Shown one piece after another: positions 9,287 to 18,352 of a stretch of DNA of 64,000 bases. The stretch lies in NCBI GenBank assembly GCA_964615975.1, contig CAZTTH010000001.1:1-64000 (forward strand), given 5' to 3'. The notes under the pieces are model-generated. The model did no database searches. It saw only the letters and a program-made list of their open reading frames with translations, and was not told the origin of the DNA. This DNA is from CAZTTH01 sp964615975. GTDB lineage: Bacteria; Verrucomicrobiota; Lentisphaeria; JABSQK01; JAJFLO01. Both the position numbers and the translations under genes were made by a program. Position 1 is the stretch's first letter. Each line of letters begins with the position of its first letter.

Positions 9287-9829
9287 TTGCGTTCCCGGCG
9301 CACCCAGCGAATTTCCACTCAAAACCTGGCATTGCCGGTCATTCCTTTCCTTGCGATCATGCTGGGATTGATGGGAGTGATGGCTTTGACCACCATTGGC
9401 ATCGCCGTTGAACAACGAAATGCCAGTGTCGAACGAGGTGTAGTTCAACTTTCCGATATCCCAACGAATTTCATTCCTTTCCATCTCCGTTGTAGCGGCG
9501 ATAAAATCAGTTGGCTTGATGATAAGAACCTATGGGGAGCAATGGTCATGGAGGATTTTATACAGCTCTTTCAACGGGATATCAGGATACTGCAGACTTC
9601 TAACCGTGACGCTATCAGATTTCATCAATTTCTTCAACAAAAGGTTCAGGCAAATCGCGCATTAAGCTTTTCCCGGCAACAAAATACCATGATTGTCTGG
9701 GTCGAGCCTGATGGTGTGGAAATGGCTTCTTTGCTGGAATACTTTATTACCATAAATAAAATTCCCCTGCGGATGGGATTGTTGCCAATTTTGCCGGGTG
9801 AAGAAATACGTGATAAGCATGAAAACTGA
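9287..9829 (+). CDS. Single-pass membrane protein, ExbD/TolR-like topology, function unknown
   Basis: 180 residues starting at TTG; GGAG sits 8 nt upstream and supports this start. A basic N-terminus (RSRRTQR) is followed by one transmembrane helix at about 16-40, then a soluble, presumably periplasmic, domain. The C-terminal part (VWVEPDGVEMASLLEYF) recalls the end of ExbD-like proteins, where a predicted strand is followed by a helix, but identity is too low to assign it with confidence. The following gene overlaps it and has the same layout, so they are likely translated together and form a membrane complex. There is no ExbB/MotA partner in the window. Confidence 0.6.
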   Translation: MRSRRTQRISTQNLALPVIPFLAIMLGLMGVMALTTIGIAVEQRNASVERGVVQLSDIPTNFIPFHLRCSGDKISWLDDKNLWGAMVMEDFIQLFQRDIRILQTSNRDAIRFHQFLQQKVQANRALSFSRQQNTMIVWVEPDGVEMASLLEYFITINKIPLRMGLLPILPGEEIRDKHEN

Positions 9830-10460
9830 AAGCAGCGTCGATCTGGCAGTTCTAACCGATATAATTTCCAATGTCGTTGGAATGACGATTCTGCTGGCCT
9901 GTGTGGCATTGTTGTTTCGGCAAAAAACACTAGGTGAATCGGCCGGTGAAAATCTCGCTGCCAAACCGATTTCATTTCCTTTGGCATATGTCCCAGAGAA
10001 ACGTTCTTTAACCTTGGTACTTAAGCATGATCGATTATATGAATTGCCGGAGAAAGAACTTCTTGAAGCAGTAACTGAAAAAGTGGTAGATCATGAACCA
10101 GTTGCCTGGCTCAGATTGGAGAAGGATGGAGTCGATGGTGAAATCCATCTGACCAGTACCGCAACCGGGTTTCGCTTTATGTATAAAATTAAACCTGCCG
10201 GAGGTGTATTATTGGATTCCACTCCATTATTGGTAAAGACCATCGATGCGATTATCAGTAAATTCCCCCCCGAGCGCTTTTTTTATGTATTTCATACCTG
10301 GCCGGAATGTTTTTCTCAATTTCGAGAAATCAGGGAATATCTGATTGAACAAGGTGGGGAAGTTGGGTGGCATCCGCGGGCAGAGAATCGAGAAAAATAT
10401 GATGTGATTTATTCGATCGGTGAATATGATGAGTCGCTTTCAACCATTAAAGCTCAATAA
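9798..10460 (+). CDS. Single-pass membrane protein paired with the preceding ExbD-like gene
   Basis: 220 residues from GTG at 9798, or 213 from the ATG at 9819, which I think as likely. Either start overlaps the end of the previous gene, so translational coupling is expected. One transmembrane helix (about residues 20-42, LTDIISNVVGMTILLACVALLF) is followed by a soluble domain with no recognisable catalytic motif. It contains a TWPECFSQFREIREYLIEQGG segment near residues 175-195. The paired arrangement of two short proteins with an N-terminal helix and an extracytoplasmic domain resembles TolR/ExbD accessory pairs seen in planctomycete-like bacteria. Function is unknown. Confidence 0.6.
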   Translation: MKKYVISMKTESSVDLAVLTDIISNVVGMTILLACVALLFRQKTLGESAGENLAAKPISFPLAYVPEKRSLTLVLKHDRLYELPEKELLEAVTEKVVDHEPVAWLRLEKDGVDGEIHLTSTATGFRFMYKIKPAGGVLLDSTPLLVKTIDAIISKFPPERFFYVFHTWPECFSQFREIREYLIEQGGEVGWHPRAENREKYDVIYSIGEYDESLSTIKAQ

Positions 10461-10485
10461 GCATCCCCAAAGTGTTTTGATGGTT

Positions 10486-11049
10486 TTATATGTGCAGCAA
10501 TTCGGCTTCTTTATTGTCTGATAATTTATTGATCAGGCTGATATGGTCATCAGTGGTCTTTTGGATTTTTTCCAGAGCCTTGGCCAGGTCGTCTTCTGTG
10601 ATTTTACCGTCTTTTTGTAGTTTTTTTATCACATCATTTGATTCACGGCGGAATGTGCGGATTTCAACACGGGCTTCTTCTGCGCGCTTCTTTACTTCCT
10701 TGACATAATCCCGCCGGCGCTCTTCGCTGAGTTCGGGAAGTTGTAAGCGAATGACTTTTCCATCATTCAAGGGGGTTACACCCAAATTGCAAGCCAACAA
10801 GGCCTTTTCAATATCCGGCAACGCATTTTTATCCCATGGTAAAATAACAATTGTGCGCGGTTCTGGAATTGAGATACCGGCGATATCACGGAGACGTGTT
10901 GAGGTCCCGTAATATTTTACAATTACATTTTCGACCAAAGAAGATGAGGCTTTTCCTGTACGTATGGCGCTTAAATCTTTTTCTAACGCATGAATTCCGT
11001 CAGTCATTTTCTTATCACTATGGGTAATTGTTTCTTCAATTGTTGTCAT
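10486..11049 (-). CDS. frr: Ribosome recycling factor
   Basis: 187 residues, the standard length. RRF splits post-termination ribosomes together with EF-G. The sequence carries the family signatures DLSAIRTGKASSSLVENV near the N-terminus, ISIPEPRTIVILPWDK in the middle, and LPELSEERRRDYVKEVKKRAEEARVEIR in the long helical domain I, ending with an ITEDDLAKALEKIQKTTDD helix. In many genomes frr follows tsf-pyrH; here it sits alone downstream of tolB on the minus strand, 32 nt away, so the two may be co-transcribed. It is convergent with the membrane-protein pair. Confidence 0.97.
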   Translation of the reverse strand: MTTIEETITHSDKKMTDGIHALEKDLSAIRTGKASSSLVENVIVKYYGTSTRLRDIAGISIPEPRTIVILPWDKNALPDIEKALLACNLGVTPLNDGKVIRLQLPELSEERRRDYVKEVKKRAEEARVEIRTFRRESNDVIKKLQKDGKITEDDLAKALEKIQKTTDDHISLINKLSDNKEAELLHI

Positions 11050-11081
11050 AATAATGTTCCATATAATTAGAGTTTGTCATA

Positions 11082-12371
11082 CTATTTATTGAGGTCTGAG
11101 TAGCTGGGAAGGCTGTCTTTCCCCTCTAGGCCTTTGAATGGAATTACTTTCTTATAAAACGAGTCTACTAAATAAAGGTGTTGTTTGCCCCCAAAGTTTC
11201 GCGTGCAGACAATATGCCGACCATCCGTCGCCCAGGAAGGTGATTCCCAATCGCCAGCTATATTGATCAAGACTTCAGGGTCACGATCATTTGAATTCAT
11301 ATCGACATAGGCAATGGTGTATTGATTGCCGCTCGCCATGGAAAAACAGATTTTGTTTGATACCTTGGACCAATTAGGGGATACTGATTCAACCGGTATT
11401 CGCAGGAGTCGTTTTGGTGTTCCACCAGTTGCAGAAATTGTGTAAATCATAGGGCGATTGCCGACATCATCGGAAACAAAACAAATTTGCTTATCGTCAG
11501 GCGACCATGATGGTGAAGACTCAGCTCCTTCGCTATTGGTCAGGCGATCTAGTTTACCACTGATTAAATCCATGACATAAAGATCGACATTGCCATCTTT
11601 GCTCAAGGTCATTGCAGCCGTGAGGCTGTTTCGCGCCATGGCGGCACTGCTATTCAAACCTGGGAAACGGGTTACACGTTTATGAATTTTCTTATGCATA
11701 TCCACCATAATGATATCGGTAGAATAGTTGTTGTAGTAGGTATAAATTAAAAAGCGGTTGCCGTTTCCCCAATCAGGTTCCACTGAAATCCCGTTATTGC
11801 GGGTAAGTTGATACGCATTGCTGCCATCGAAGTCAGCAATCCAAATTTCTTTTTTCCCTTGCCAGTTTTTTACATAAGCGATGTGGGTGGAGCAAAATCC
11901 CTGGGTTTTGAATATTTTTGAAATTATCTCATCAACCGTGTTGTATATCAAACGGTGAGTGGGGTTGATCTTTTCGGTTTTTTGCTCAAATCGAGTAATC
12001 GGATTTTGATCGGAACTCGAGATTTGGATTTTAATCAATTTCTCGTTGGAATTTTCTTGATATGACGCCGTGATATAATAGTCGGCTTTGGTATTATCAT
12101 TCACCACCTCGAACCAATCGCAGAAAATAAGAGTGTTTCGCAGCATTTGTTTGACTTCTTCATTGCCATAAAAAGAATCAATCGATAATGTCGGGTTTTG
12201 GGTAAGGGCTTTTTTGACCACTGTCAGGTCTTGAGGAATGTCCGATAATGCCATGTTATAAGGAAAAATGACATTCACTAATAAGATGCCAAGAATAATT
12301 ATGGTGACTTTAAAAATTCGAAGATTTGAAAATGATTTACAGGAGGAAATTAATCGAAGGTAGATGGGCAT
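11082..12371 (-). CDS. tolB: TolB-like periplasmic beta-propeller protein
   Basis: 429 residues, close to TolB length. An N-terminal hydrophobic segment (about 21-41) serves as a signal peptide. An alpha/beta TolB N-domain (about 45-160) follows, then PD40/WD40-like repeats with motifs such as KKEIWIADFDGSNAYQLT, NVDLYVMDLISGKLDRLT, SSPSWSPDDKQICFVSD and RPMIYTISATGGTPKRLL. TolB interacts with Pal and Tol proteins to maintain the outer membrane. No tolA, pal or ybgF gene is adjacent, although an ExbD-like pair lies about 600 nt beyond its 3' side. The first Met lies in a basic leader; a downstream start would shorten the leader but keep the signal. Confidence 0.88.
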   Translation of the reverse strand: MPIYLRLISSCKSFSNLRIFKVTIIILGILLVNVIFPYNMALSDIPQDLTVVKKALTQNPTLSIDSFYGNEEVKQMLRNTLIFCDWFEVVNDNTKADYYITASYQENSNEKLIKIQISSSDQNPITRFEQKTEKINPTHRLIYNTVDEIISKIFKTQGFCSTHIAYVKNWQGKKEIWIADFDGSNAYQLTRNNGISVEPDWGNGNRFLIYTYYNNYSTDIIMVDMHKKIHKRVTRFPGLNSSAAMARNSLTAAMTLSKDGNVDLYVMDLISGKLDRLTNSEGAESSPSWSPDDKQICFVSDDVGNRPMIYTISATGGTPKRLLRIPVESVSPNWSKVSNKICFSMASGNQYTIAYVDMNSNDRDPEVLINIAGDWESPSWATDGRHIVCTRNFGGKQHLYLVDSFYKKVIPFKGLEGKDSLPSYSDLNK

Positions 12372-12647
12372 ATGCTTTAATGTCTGATAAATGGTTTGAT
12401 ATAATTAATTTATTCGATGATGTATGTTGGTAAATGTAGCTGATTGAAAGTTGAGCTTAATCTCAAAGAGTCCGAAATTAACTCAAGTTATTATATTATA
12501 GTATTTATGGTAATATGAGTATGATGTCAACCATCAGCAAAAATAAAAGCGAATAAGTTATTTTTTTATCGATAGAGATACGTTTCCTCTATACATATTT
12601 ACCTTAAAATTTACCGGATTGCTTAAATCAAGGCTAACGTTCGTTTC

Positions 12648-13589
12648 ATGGAATATCGGAAACTGGGCAAATCATCATTAAATGTATCTGTGATCGGTTT
12701 TGGCGCTTGGGGTATTGGCGGAATTCCATTCTGGCAAAATCAAGGAGATAGGAAAGCACAACATGCTATAATCCGAGCAGTTGAAAGGGGAATTAATTTT
12801 TTTGATACCGCACCGGTTTATGGATTTGGGCATTCGGAAATATTGTTGGGAAAAACATTAAAATCGATGCGGAATCAGGTTTTAATTGCCAGCAAATGTG
12901 GACTATCGTGGACATCACATGCAGTTGGAAACATTTATCGCGATAGCCGGCGAGCAACCATTTTAAATGAAATCGATTGCAGCTTAAAACGATTACAAAC
13001 AGATTGGATTGATCTTTATCAAATACACTGGCCGGATCTGAAAACACCATTTGAAGAAAGTATTGGAACACTTCTGAACCTGCAAAAATCCGGAAAAATC
13101 AGAGAGTTTGGTGTCAGTAACTTTTCACTGAGTCAACTAAGTGAATGCAATGGTATTGCGCCAGTAACTGCCTTGCAAAATGAATATAGTTTACTCAATC
13201 GGAGTATTGAGAGGGAATTGCTTCCCTATTGTCTGGATCAGGATATTGGAATTTTGGCTTATAGCCCTTTGGGATCTGGAATATTAACAAACAAATATGA
13301 TGAACAGACTAAATTCACTGATTGGCGTGGCAAAAAACATTTTCCCCAATTCCACGGTGAAGCATTTAGAAAAAATATTCAAAAAGTGAAGAAGCTGGCA
13401 CAGCTTGAAGTCGTTACCGGTCATTCTTGCGCGGAAATGGCGTTGAATTGGATAATCACTAAATCGGGAGTGGTCACTGCTTTGACAGGGATATATGACC
13501 CAGCACATGTGATAACCAGTTGTAAGGCTTTGAATTGGGGTTTAGATATGAAAACAAAGGCAAGGATTGAGCGGATATTCAGCGGATAA
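12648..13589 (+). CDS. Aldo/keto reductase
   Basis: 313 residues, a full-length AKR (TIM barrel, NADPH-dependent carbonyl reductase). The catalytic tetrad is complete: D53 and Y58 in FFDTAPVYG, K83 in IASKCG and H127 in YQIHWPD. The cofactor-binding SPLGSG segment is present near residue 206. The arrangement RKLGKSSLNVSVIGFGAWGIGG at the start fits the AKR11/YhdN-like group. Substrate is unknown. The gene abuts the next one convergently, stop to stop without spacing. Confidence 0.93.
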   Translation: MEYRKLGKSSLNVSVIGFGAWGIGGIPFWQNQGDRKAQHAIIRAVERGINFFDTAPVYGFGHSEILLGKTLKSMRNQVLIASKCGLSWTSHAVGNIYRDSRRATILNEIDCSLKRLQTDWIDLYQIHWPDLKTPFEESIGTLLNLQKSGKIREFGVSNFSLSQLSECNGIAPVTALQNEYSLLNRSIERELLPYCLDQDIGILAYSPLGSGILTNKYDEQTKFTDWRGKKHFPQFHGEAFRKNIQKVKKLAQLEVVTGHSCAEMALNWIITKSGVVTALTGIYDPAHVITSCKALNWGLDMKTKARIERIFSG

Positions 13590-14030
13590 TTATTGATTAT
13601 TAGGGGTTACGACGGAAAATACAGGCAAATAGGATGATAATTTGTCCTGCATGGTAGTAATATGATTGCGTATTTCAACAAAATGCGCATTCATATATGC
13701 CAGGCGATATGCCAATGTTTGCGCGACATTTACTGCGATTTCCGGGTTTAATCGTAAGAACGGTATTAAATCCTCAATTTCATAAAACACGCTGTCATCC
13801 ATGGCGGTCACCGTGGCAACGATGGGGGTTCCCAGCAATGCAGAAATTTCTCCCAGGATAGTCCCTGGACTGTGCTCGCGAGCGATAAGATGTGAACCGA
13901 CAGTGATTTCTACCCCACCAGAAAGTAAAACGAAAACGCGAGTGCCTTCGCTTCCTTTCTCCATCATTACTGTTCCCTTGGGAATTTTAACTTCAGGCAA
14001 TTTCAAATCTTTTAGTAGCGCAATATTCAC
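13590..14030 (-). CDS. Cyclic nucleotide-binding domain protein without DNA-binding domain
   Basis: 146 residues. A CRP/cNMP-binding beta-roll occupies about 12-115: IPKGTVMMEKGSEGTRVFVLLSGGVEITVG and the phosphate-binding-cassette region PGTILGEISALLGTPIVATVTA. The cassette keeps GE but not the canonical RxA arginine, so the ligand is uncertain. The rest is a helix of about 30 residues; there is no helix-turn-helix, so it is not a CRP-type transcription factor. It could regulate a partner protein through contact. Family is seen, role is inference. Confidence 0.85.
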   Translation of the reverse strand: MNIALLKDLKLPEVKIPKGTVMMEKGSEGTRVFVLLSGGVEITVGSHLIAREHSPGTILGEISALLGTPIVATVTAMDDSVFYEIEDLIPFLRLNPEIAVNVAQTLAYRLAYMNAHFVEIRNHITTMQDKLSSYLPVFSVVTPNNQ

Positions 14031-14141
14031 AATGAGTATGTACTTAAATTGGTATGAAATTTATTTTACTTTATGTAATTAATGGCAGATATAATAGTAT
14101 CAAACCACCCCCGGCAAACAAGTAATAATGCGGATGAACAT

Positions 14142-15140
14142 TTATTTTGCTATATGGTAGATCAAGTCAACTAACTTGCAGGAATAACCCCATTCATTGT
14201 CATACCAAGAGACTAATTTTACAAAATTGTCATTTAAGGCGATGCCTGCGTTTGCATCAAAGATGGAGGTACAGGATTCACCAACAAAATCAGTGGATAC
14301 AACCTGATCTTCAGTATAGCCAATGATATTCTTGAACTCACTTTCAGATGCGGCTTTGATTGTGGATTTGATCTTTTCATAACTGGCGCCTCTTTCAAGT
14401 CGGCACGTTAAATCTACAACTGACACATTAAGAGTTGGAACACGAAAGGCCATGCCAGTCAGTTTCCCATTGAGTTCAGGAATAACCTTGCCAACGGCTT
14501 TAGCTGCTCCTGTACTCGATGGAATGATATTGTAACATGCAGCGCGACCTCCACGCCAATCTTTCTTGGAGGGGCCATCGACTACTTTTTGAGTTGCCGT
14601 GACTGAGTGCACAGTTGTCATCAAGCCTTCGATAATACCAAAATTCTGGTGGATAACTTTGGCTAGTGGCGCAAGACAATTGGTGGTGCATGATGCATTC
14701 GATACCACCTTCATTTCTGATTTATAAGTGAGATGATTAACTCCCATAACAAACATTGGGGCATCGGCGGATGGTGCTGAAATCACAACCTTTTTCGCCC
14801 CCTTCTCGAGGTGAATCTGGCATTTGTCGATGGTGGTGAAAAGACCGGTTGACTCGACAATATATTCAGCGCCGCATTCTGACCATGATAATTCCTCTGG
14901 TTTCAAGCATTGATAAAGCCGTATGGGTTTATTATTAACCACCAAATGGTGTTGATCCGCATGAACCGTCCCTTGAAATCGTCCGTGTACTGAATCATAT
15001 TTGAGCATGTAAACCATATACTCGGGATCAATGAAAGGATCGTTGATTCCCATGACTGATACATTTGGATTTGCCAACGCTGCCTTTAGTACCATTCTGC
15101 CGATCCGGCCAAATCCATTGATGCCAACATTTGCGACCAT
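14142..15140 (-). CDS. gap: Glyceraldehyde-3-phosphate dehydrogenase, type I
   Basis: 332 residues. This is the glycolytic and gluconeogenic enzyme converting glyceraldehyde 3-phosphate, NAD and phosphate to 1,3-bisphosphoglycerate. The Rossmann motif is NGFGRIGR at 8-15. The active-site segment is SNASCTTNCLAP with nucleophile C151, and the base is H178 in TVHSVT. The NAD specificity residue position reads GINDP (D34), typical of NAD-preferring forms. The C-terminal VKLVSWYDNEWGYS is canonical. pgk and tpi are not adjacent. It is divergent from purM. Confidence 0.98.
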   Translation of the reverse strand: MVANVGINGFGRIGRMVLKAALANPNVSVMGINDPFIDPEYMVYMLKYDSVHGRFQGTVHADQHHLVVNNKPIRLYQCLKPEELSWSECGAEYIVESTGLFTTIDKCQIHLEKGAKKVVISAPSADAPMFVMGVNHLTYKSEMKVVSNASCTTNCLAPLAKVIHQNFGIIEGLMTTVHSVTATQKVVDGPSKKDWRGGRAACYNIIPSSTGAAKAVGKVIPELNGKLTGMAFRVPTLNVSVVDLTCRLERGASYEKIKSTIKAASESEFKNIIGYTEDQVVSTDFVGESCTSIFDANAGIALNDNFVKLVSWYDNEWGYSCKLVDLIYHIAK

Positions 15141-15294
15141 AGTTTTATTCCTTGAAATGTGGTTCGTTTATTAAAAATTGGTTAGTAATTAGCAATTATA
15201 CATTAAGATTAAACCCAATGACAGTAAGAAAATAAATCCTCAATATGACAGTGCAAACGCAATGCCTAAACTTTTTAACTAATATGGTAATATC

Positions 15295-16347
15295 ATGGCT
15301 ATACCCGTACCCAATTATCAGAGTGCTGGAGTCAACATGGATCTGGCCGGTCAATTATTGTCCCGAATAAAACCAAAAATCATTGCGACTCATCGGCCAG
15401 GTGTCTTGGAGCCAACCGATCGGTTTGGTGGCATGTTTCAAGTTGATTTCAAGGAATATGAAGAACCGGTTTTGATCAGCAGTATGGATGGAGTAGGAAC
15501 CAAACTGCTGGTGGCTTCAATGATGAACAATCATAAATTTATAGGCCATGATTTAGTGAATCATTGTATTAATGATATTGCCTGTCAAGGGGCGAAGCCG
15601 TTGTATTTCTTTGACTATATTGGAATCGGCAGGCTGCGCAGTCCCCTCTATGAAGAGATTTTATCTGGATTGGCTGATGCCTGTATGCAGCATGATGTTT
15701 CATTGTTGGGGGGTGAAACAGCTGAAATGCCTGGGATGTATGGGAATGATTATGATCTGGTGGGTATGATTACCGGAATAGCGGAAAAATCGCGTATTAT
15801 TACCGGAGTTGCTATTCAGCCAGGTGATCAATTGGTGGGATTGGCATCAAATGGTCTCCATACCAACGGTTACAGTTTGGCCCGCAAGGTATTGCTTGAA
15901 CAGGCGCGATTGAGTTTATCTACTCATGAACCTGAATCAGGCGTGAGTCTGGGAGAATTACTACTCAAACCCCATGTTTGCTATTGGCCAGTGATCAAAC
16001 AGGCGCTCCATGAGCAACTGGTGATTCATGGCATTGCTCATATTACCGGAGGTGGGATCTACGATAATTTGGAACGCATACTGCCGGATAATGTTGATGC
16101 GGTTATTACTGCTCATAATTTCGCATGTCCCCCAATCTTCAATTTCATTCAGGTACACGGCAAAATCTCAACCCGAGAAATGTATCGAGTTTTCAATATG
16201 GGGGTTGGTATGATATGGATAGTACCAGCATCAGTGACACCAAAAATATTGAACTTAGCTCGTCAAAACAAAATTAGTGCAGCCGCAATTGGTGAAATTA
16301 CGGATGGGAGTGGTTGCGTTAAAATAATTGGTGTGGATCAGGAATAA
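15295..16347 (+). CDS. purM: Phosphoribosylformylglycinamidine cyclo-ligase (AIR synthetase)
   Basis: 350 residues, full length. PurM closes the imidazole ring of AIR using ATP in purine synthesis. Signatures seen: YQSAGVNMDLAGQLL at the start, the SSMDGVGTKLLVA glycine-rich segment, GHDLVNHCINDIACQGAKPLYFFDY, LLGGETAEMPGMY and GLHTNGYSLARKV, and ITGGGIYDNLERILP near the C-terminus. No clear Shine-Dalgarno sequence precedes the ATG. A second purine gene, purO, is about 8 kb away. purN, its frequent neighbour, is absent here. Confidence 0.98.
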   Translation: MAIPVPNYQSAGVNMDLAGQLLSRIKPKIIATHRPGVLEPTDRFGGMFQVDFKEYEEPVLISSMDGVGTKLLVASMMNNHKFIGHDLVNHCINDIACQGAKPLYFFDYIGIGRLRSPLYEEILSGLADACMQHDVSLLGGETAEMPGMYGNDYDLVGMITGIAEKSRIITGVAIQPGDQLVGLASNGLHTNGYSLARKVLLEQARLSLSTHEPESGVSLGELLLKPHVCYWPVIKQALHEQLVIHGIAHITGGGIYDNLERILPDNVDAVITAHNFACPPIFNFIQVHGKISTREMYRVFNMGVGMIWIVPASVTPKILNLARQNKISAAAIGEITDGSGCVKIIGVDQE

Positions 16348-16385
16348 TCTTTATCTTCTATCTACTCTTGTGAGCTTATTACGAT

Positions 16386-17078
16386 TTATTTAATTATGGC
16401 ATATAGAGGTTCATGATAATATACCAATTGAGTGAGGAAAATCCGATTAGCCAGATGTCGGTTGAATTCATTTTCGGTCAGATCAGGTATGGCCTTGAAT
16501 ATAGCAAGTTCTTTAGTTTCACCACTTGTGCTTTGATACTCTAATTTTTTCTCCAGATATCCCACGATTATAAAATGATCTCCACGGCGTATATCTGTTG
16601 TGTTCATACGAACCCCGATCATTTGATTATTACCATCCGATGCCAATAAATTTTGATTGTCGGTAACTGATATTACTTTTATCTTTGAGCGAATCAAATC
16701 ATTATTATCGGCGTCAGGAAGTATTTCAGCCGCAATAATAGCCGCATCAAAATTTTTTTTGATATGGCGAAAATTTTTGCGAAGGGCACGCGGGTGATTC
16801 AAAATTAGATTAATGATATAATCCTGATCAGTTTCGATAAATTGATTCACTTGGAAACAATAATCCTCATTGTCAGAATATTGACGCAACCTTACCATCC
16901 CAGAATCAATCGATAAAAATTTAGCGTTAATAGTCTTGCCGCTTTCCTTCAAGGTCCAGCTTTTTCCGAAACCTGATAAGGGGATGAGAAATAGGTAACA
17001 GATAATAAATGTTGTAAACGAACTCGATAAGAGAAAATTTATATAAGTGTGTACCATGTGGCCCCCGGTTAAATTCAT
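16386..17078 (-). CDS. Secreted protein with an SLA1-homology (SHD1-like) domain
   Basis: 230 residues. A hydrophobic signal or anchor spans about residues 14-35. Directly after it comes SWTLKESGKTINAKFLSID and GMVRLRQ..DYCFQVNQF..TDQDYI, which matches the SHD1 pattern (W-T-x-x-x-G-x-x-x-A-x-F, then V-x-L, then L/F-x-x-x-D-x-x-Y-I) common in exported proteins of the PVC superphylum and relatives. The remaining 140 residues are an unrecognised alpha/beta region (KIKVISVTDNQNLLASDG). SHD1 assignment rests on pattern recall, so moderate confidence. The gene lies convergent to purM. Likely extracytoplasmic; function unknown. Confidence 0.6.
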   Translation of the reverse strand: MNLTGGHMVHTYINFLLSSSFTTFIICYLFLIPLSGFGKSWTLKESGKTINAKFLSIDSGMVRLRQYSDNEDYCFQVNQFIETDQDYIINLILNHPRALRKNFRHIKKNFDAAIIAAEILPDADNNDLIRSKIKVISVTDNQNLLASDGNNQMIGVRMNTTDIRRGDHFIIVGYLEKKLEYQSTSGETKELAIFKAIPDLTENEFNRHLANRIFLTQLVYYHEPLYAIIK

Positions 17079-17262
17079 GGTGATTTAGTTTGATTTATGG
17101 AAGAAATACATTTTATAATTTGATATAATCTAACTAATCACTCTTCTTAATTCCAACCCAGGGTGAAAATACCTCAAGTTACCTCTGTCACTTGCTGCAC
17201 AGTATACAATTCCCCATGAACGCACCAATCTTTACGTAATCATTAGTAATAAAATTGGATCT

Positions 17263-17832
17263 TTATCGATTTGGATAGTGAGCGTTAGAAACTTTGTAGA
17301 ATACGAACATCACGTTGCCATAACGTCTGATCACAACTTCTTGCGTGCAACGTGTTTTAAATGGCGTATATTCAGTCGGGTCAATTTGAACAATGATTTG
17401 GGTATCCGGCTTTAAGCATTGGGGGTTTTGTTCGATGACATTGAGTGTCTCGATCCACAACTGTCGATATTGTGGAGGGGCCAAGAATATAATGTCATAA
17501 ACTTCTTTGTTTCTGGTTAAAAAGTGTCGTGCATCCATTCTGTAAATTAAAGCATCAGTGATCAGATTTGTTGTCGTTAAATTCCGGCGAAGATATTTGA
17601 TCACTTGATTAGATTGTTCAACAAAAGTAGCTTTGGCGGCGCCCCGGCTAAGCGCTTCAATACCAACATTCCCTGCCCCGGCATATAAATCAAGAAAGTG
17701 ATTATTGACCAGGCATGGATTTAAGATATCAAAGAGGGCTGTTTTCGCTCTATCTGTTATCGGACGAACTATCCGACAAGATTGGGGAAGATATATTTGA
17801 TGCCCTTTTGCCCGCCCTGAAATTACTCGCAT
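17263..17832 (-). CDS. rsmD: RsmD-like 16S rRNA (guanine966-N2)-methyltransferase
   Basis: 189 residues, the normal RsmD length. It would methylate G966 of 16S rRNA using SAM. The N-terminal MRVISGRAKGHQI and RPITDRAKTALFDIL are diagnostic, and motif I is FLDLYAGAGNVGIEALSRG (47-64). Motif IV, usually D/N-P-P-Y/F, reads APPQ at 118-121. This variant also appears in some other RsmD lineages as I recall, so it may be a subfamily trait and not inactivation. The gene is the last of a minus-strand group with the DUF486 and ferredoxin genes. Confidence 0.88.
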   Translation of the reverse strand: MRVISGRAKGHQIYLPQSCRIVRPITDRAKTALFDILNPCLVNNHFLDLYAGAGNVGIEALSRGAAKATFVEQSNQVIKYLRRNLTTTNLITDALIYRMDARHFLTRNKEVYDIIFLAPPQYRQLWIETLNVIEQNPQCLKPDTQIIVQIDPTEYTPFKTRCTQEVVIRRYGNVMFVFYKVSNAHYPNR

Positions 17833-17971
17833 AATGATAATGAATTCTGAAGGAATTTATAATGTCTTTATCGAAATTCTTTAGGCTTGTGATAAAATCC
17901 GCAGAGTTGCAATTACCCCGAAATATTTGGAGGGAATTAAGCCAAGCAAAATTGTTATTTTATGTCAAATA

Positions 17972-18340
17972 TCAAGATATGGGTATTGAATCTTTCATTC
18001 CGGATCGGAAGATGAAATATACTGCTCCAAGGATACAAAACGCGGCCCATACATAATCCCATTTAAAAGATTCTTTAAGGTAAATAATTGAAAAGGGGAC
18101 AAATACACTCAGCGTTATGACCTCTTGAATAATTTTAAGTTGTCCGATAGTCAGGGCGGTATAGCCAATGCGATTAGCTGGTACTTGAATAAGGTATTCA
18201 AAAAATGCGATACCCCAACTAATTAACACGACATGATACCAAAGACTATGTGTGAGGTTTTTTAAATGACCATACCATGCGAAGGTCATAAAAATATTGC
18301 TGATTATCAGCATCAAACAGGTAATAAACATGATTTTCAT
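17972..18340 (-). CDS. DMT-superfamily DUF486 membrane protein
   Basis: 122 residues with four predicted transmembrane helices (about 4-20, 33-52, 74-92 and 98-113). The stretch FFEYLIQVPANRIGYTALTIGQLKIIQE followed by FSIIYLKESFKWDYVWAAFCILGAVYFIF is characteristic of DUF486 (PF04342), a family of small drug/metabolite-transporter-like proteins of unknown substrate. It follows the ferredoxin gene by 12 nt in the same direction, so the two are likely one transcript. Confidence 0.88.
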   Translation of the reverse strand: MKIMFITCLMLIISNIFMTFAWYGHLKNLTHSLWYHVVLISWGIAFFEYLIQVPANRIGYTALTIGQLKIIQEVITLSVFVPFSIIYLKESFKWDYVWAAFCILGAVYFIFRSGMKDSIPIS

Positions 18341-18352
18341 AAAGTAATAATC

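Noticed and set aside
13590..14030. CRP-type transcription factor
   Set aside because: The protein ends after the ligand-binding domain and a helix; there is no HTH.
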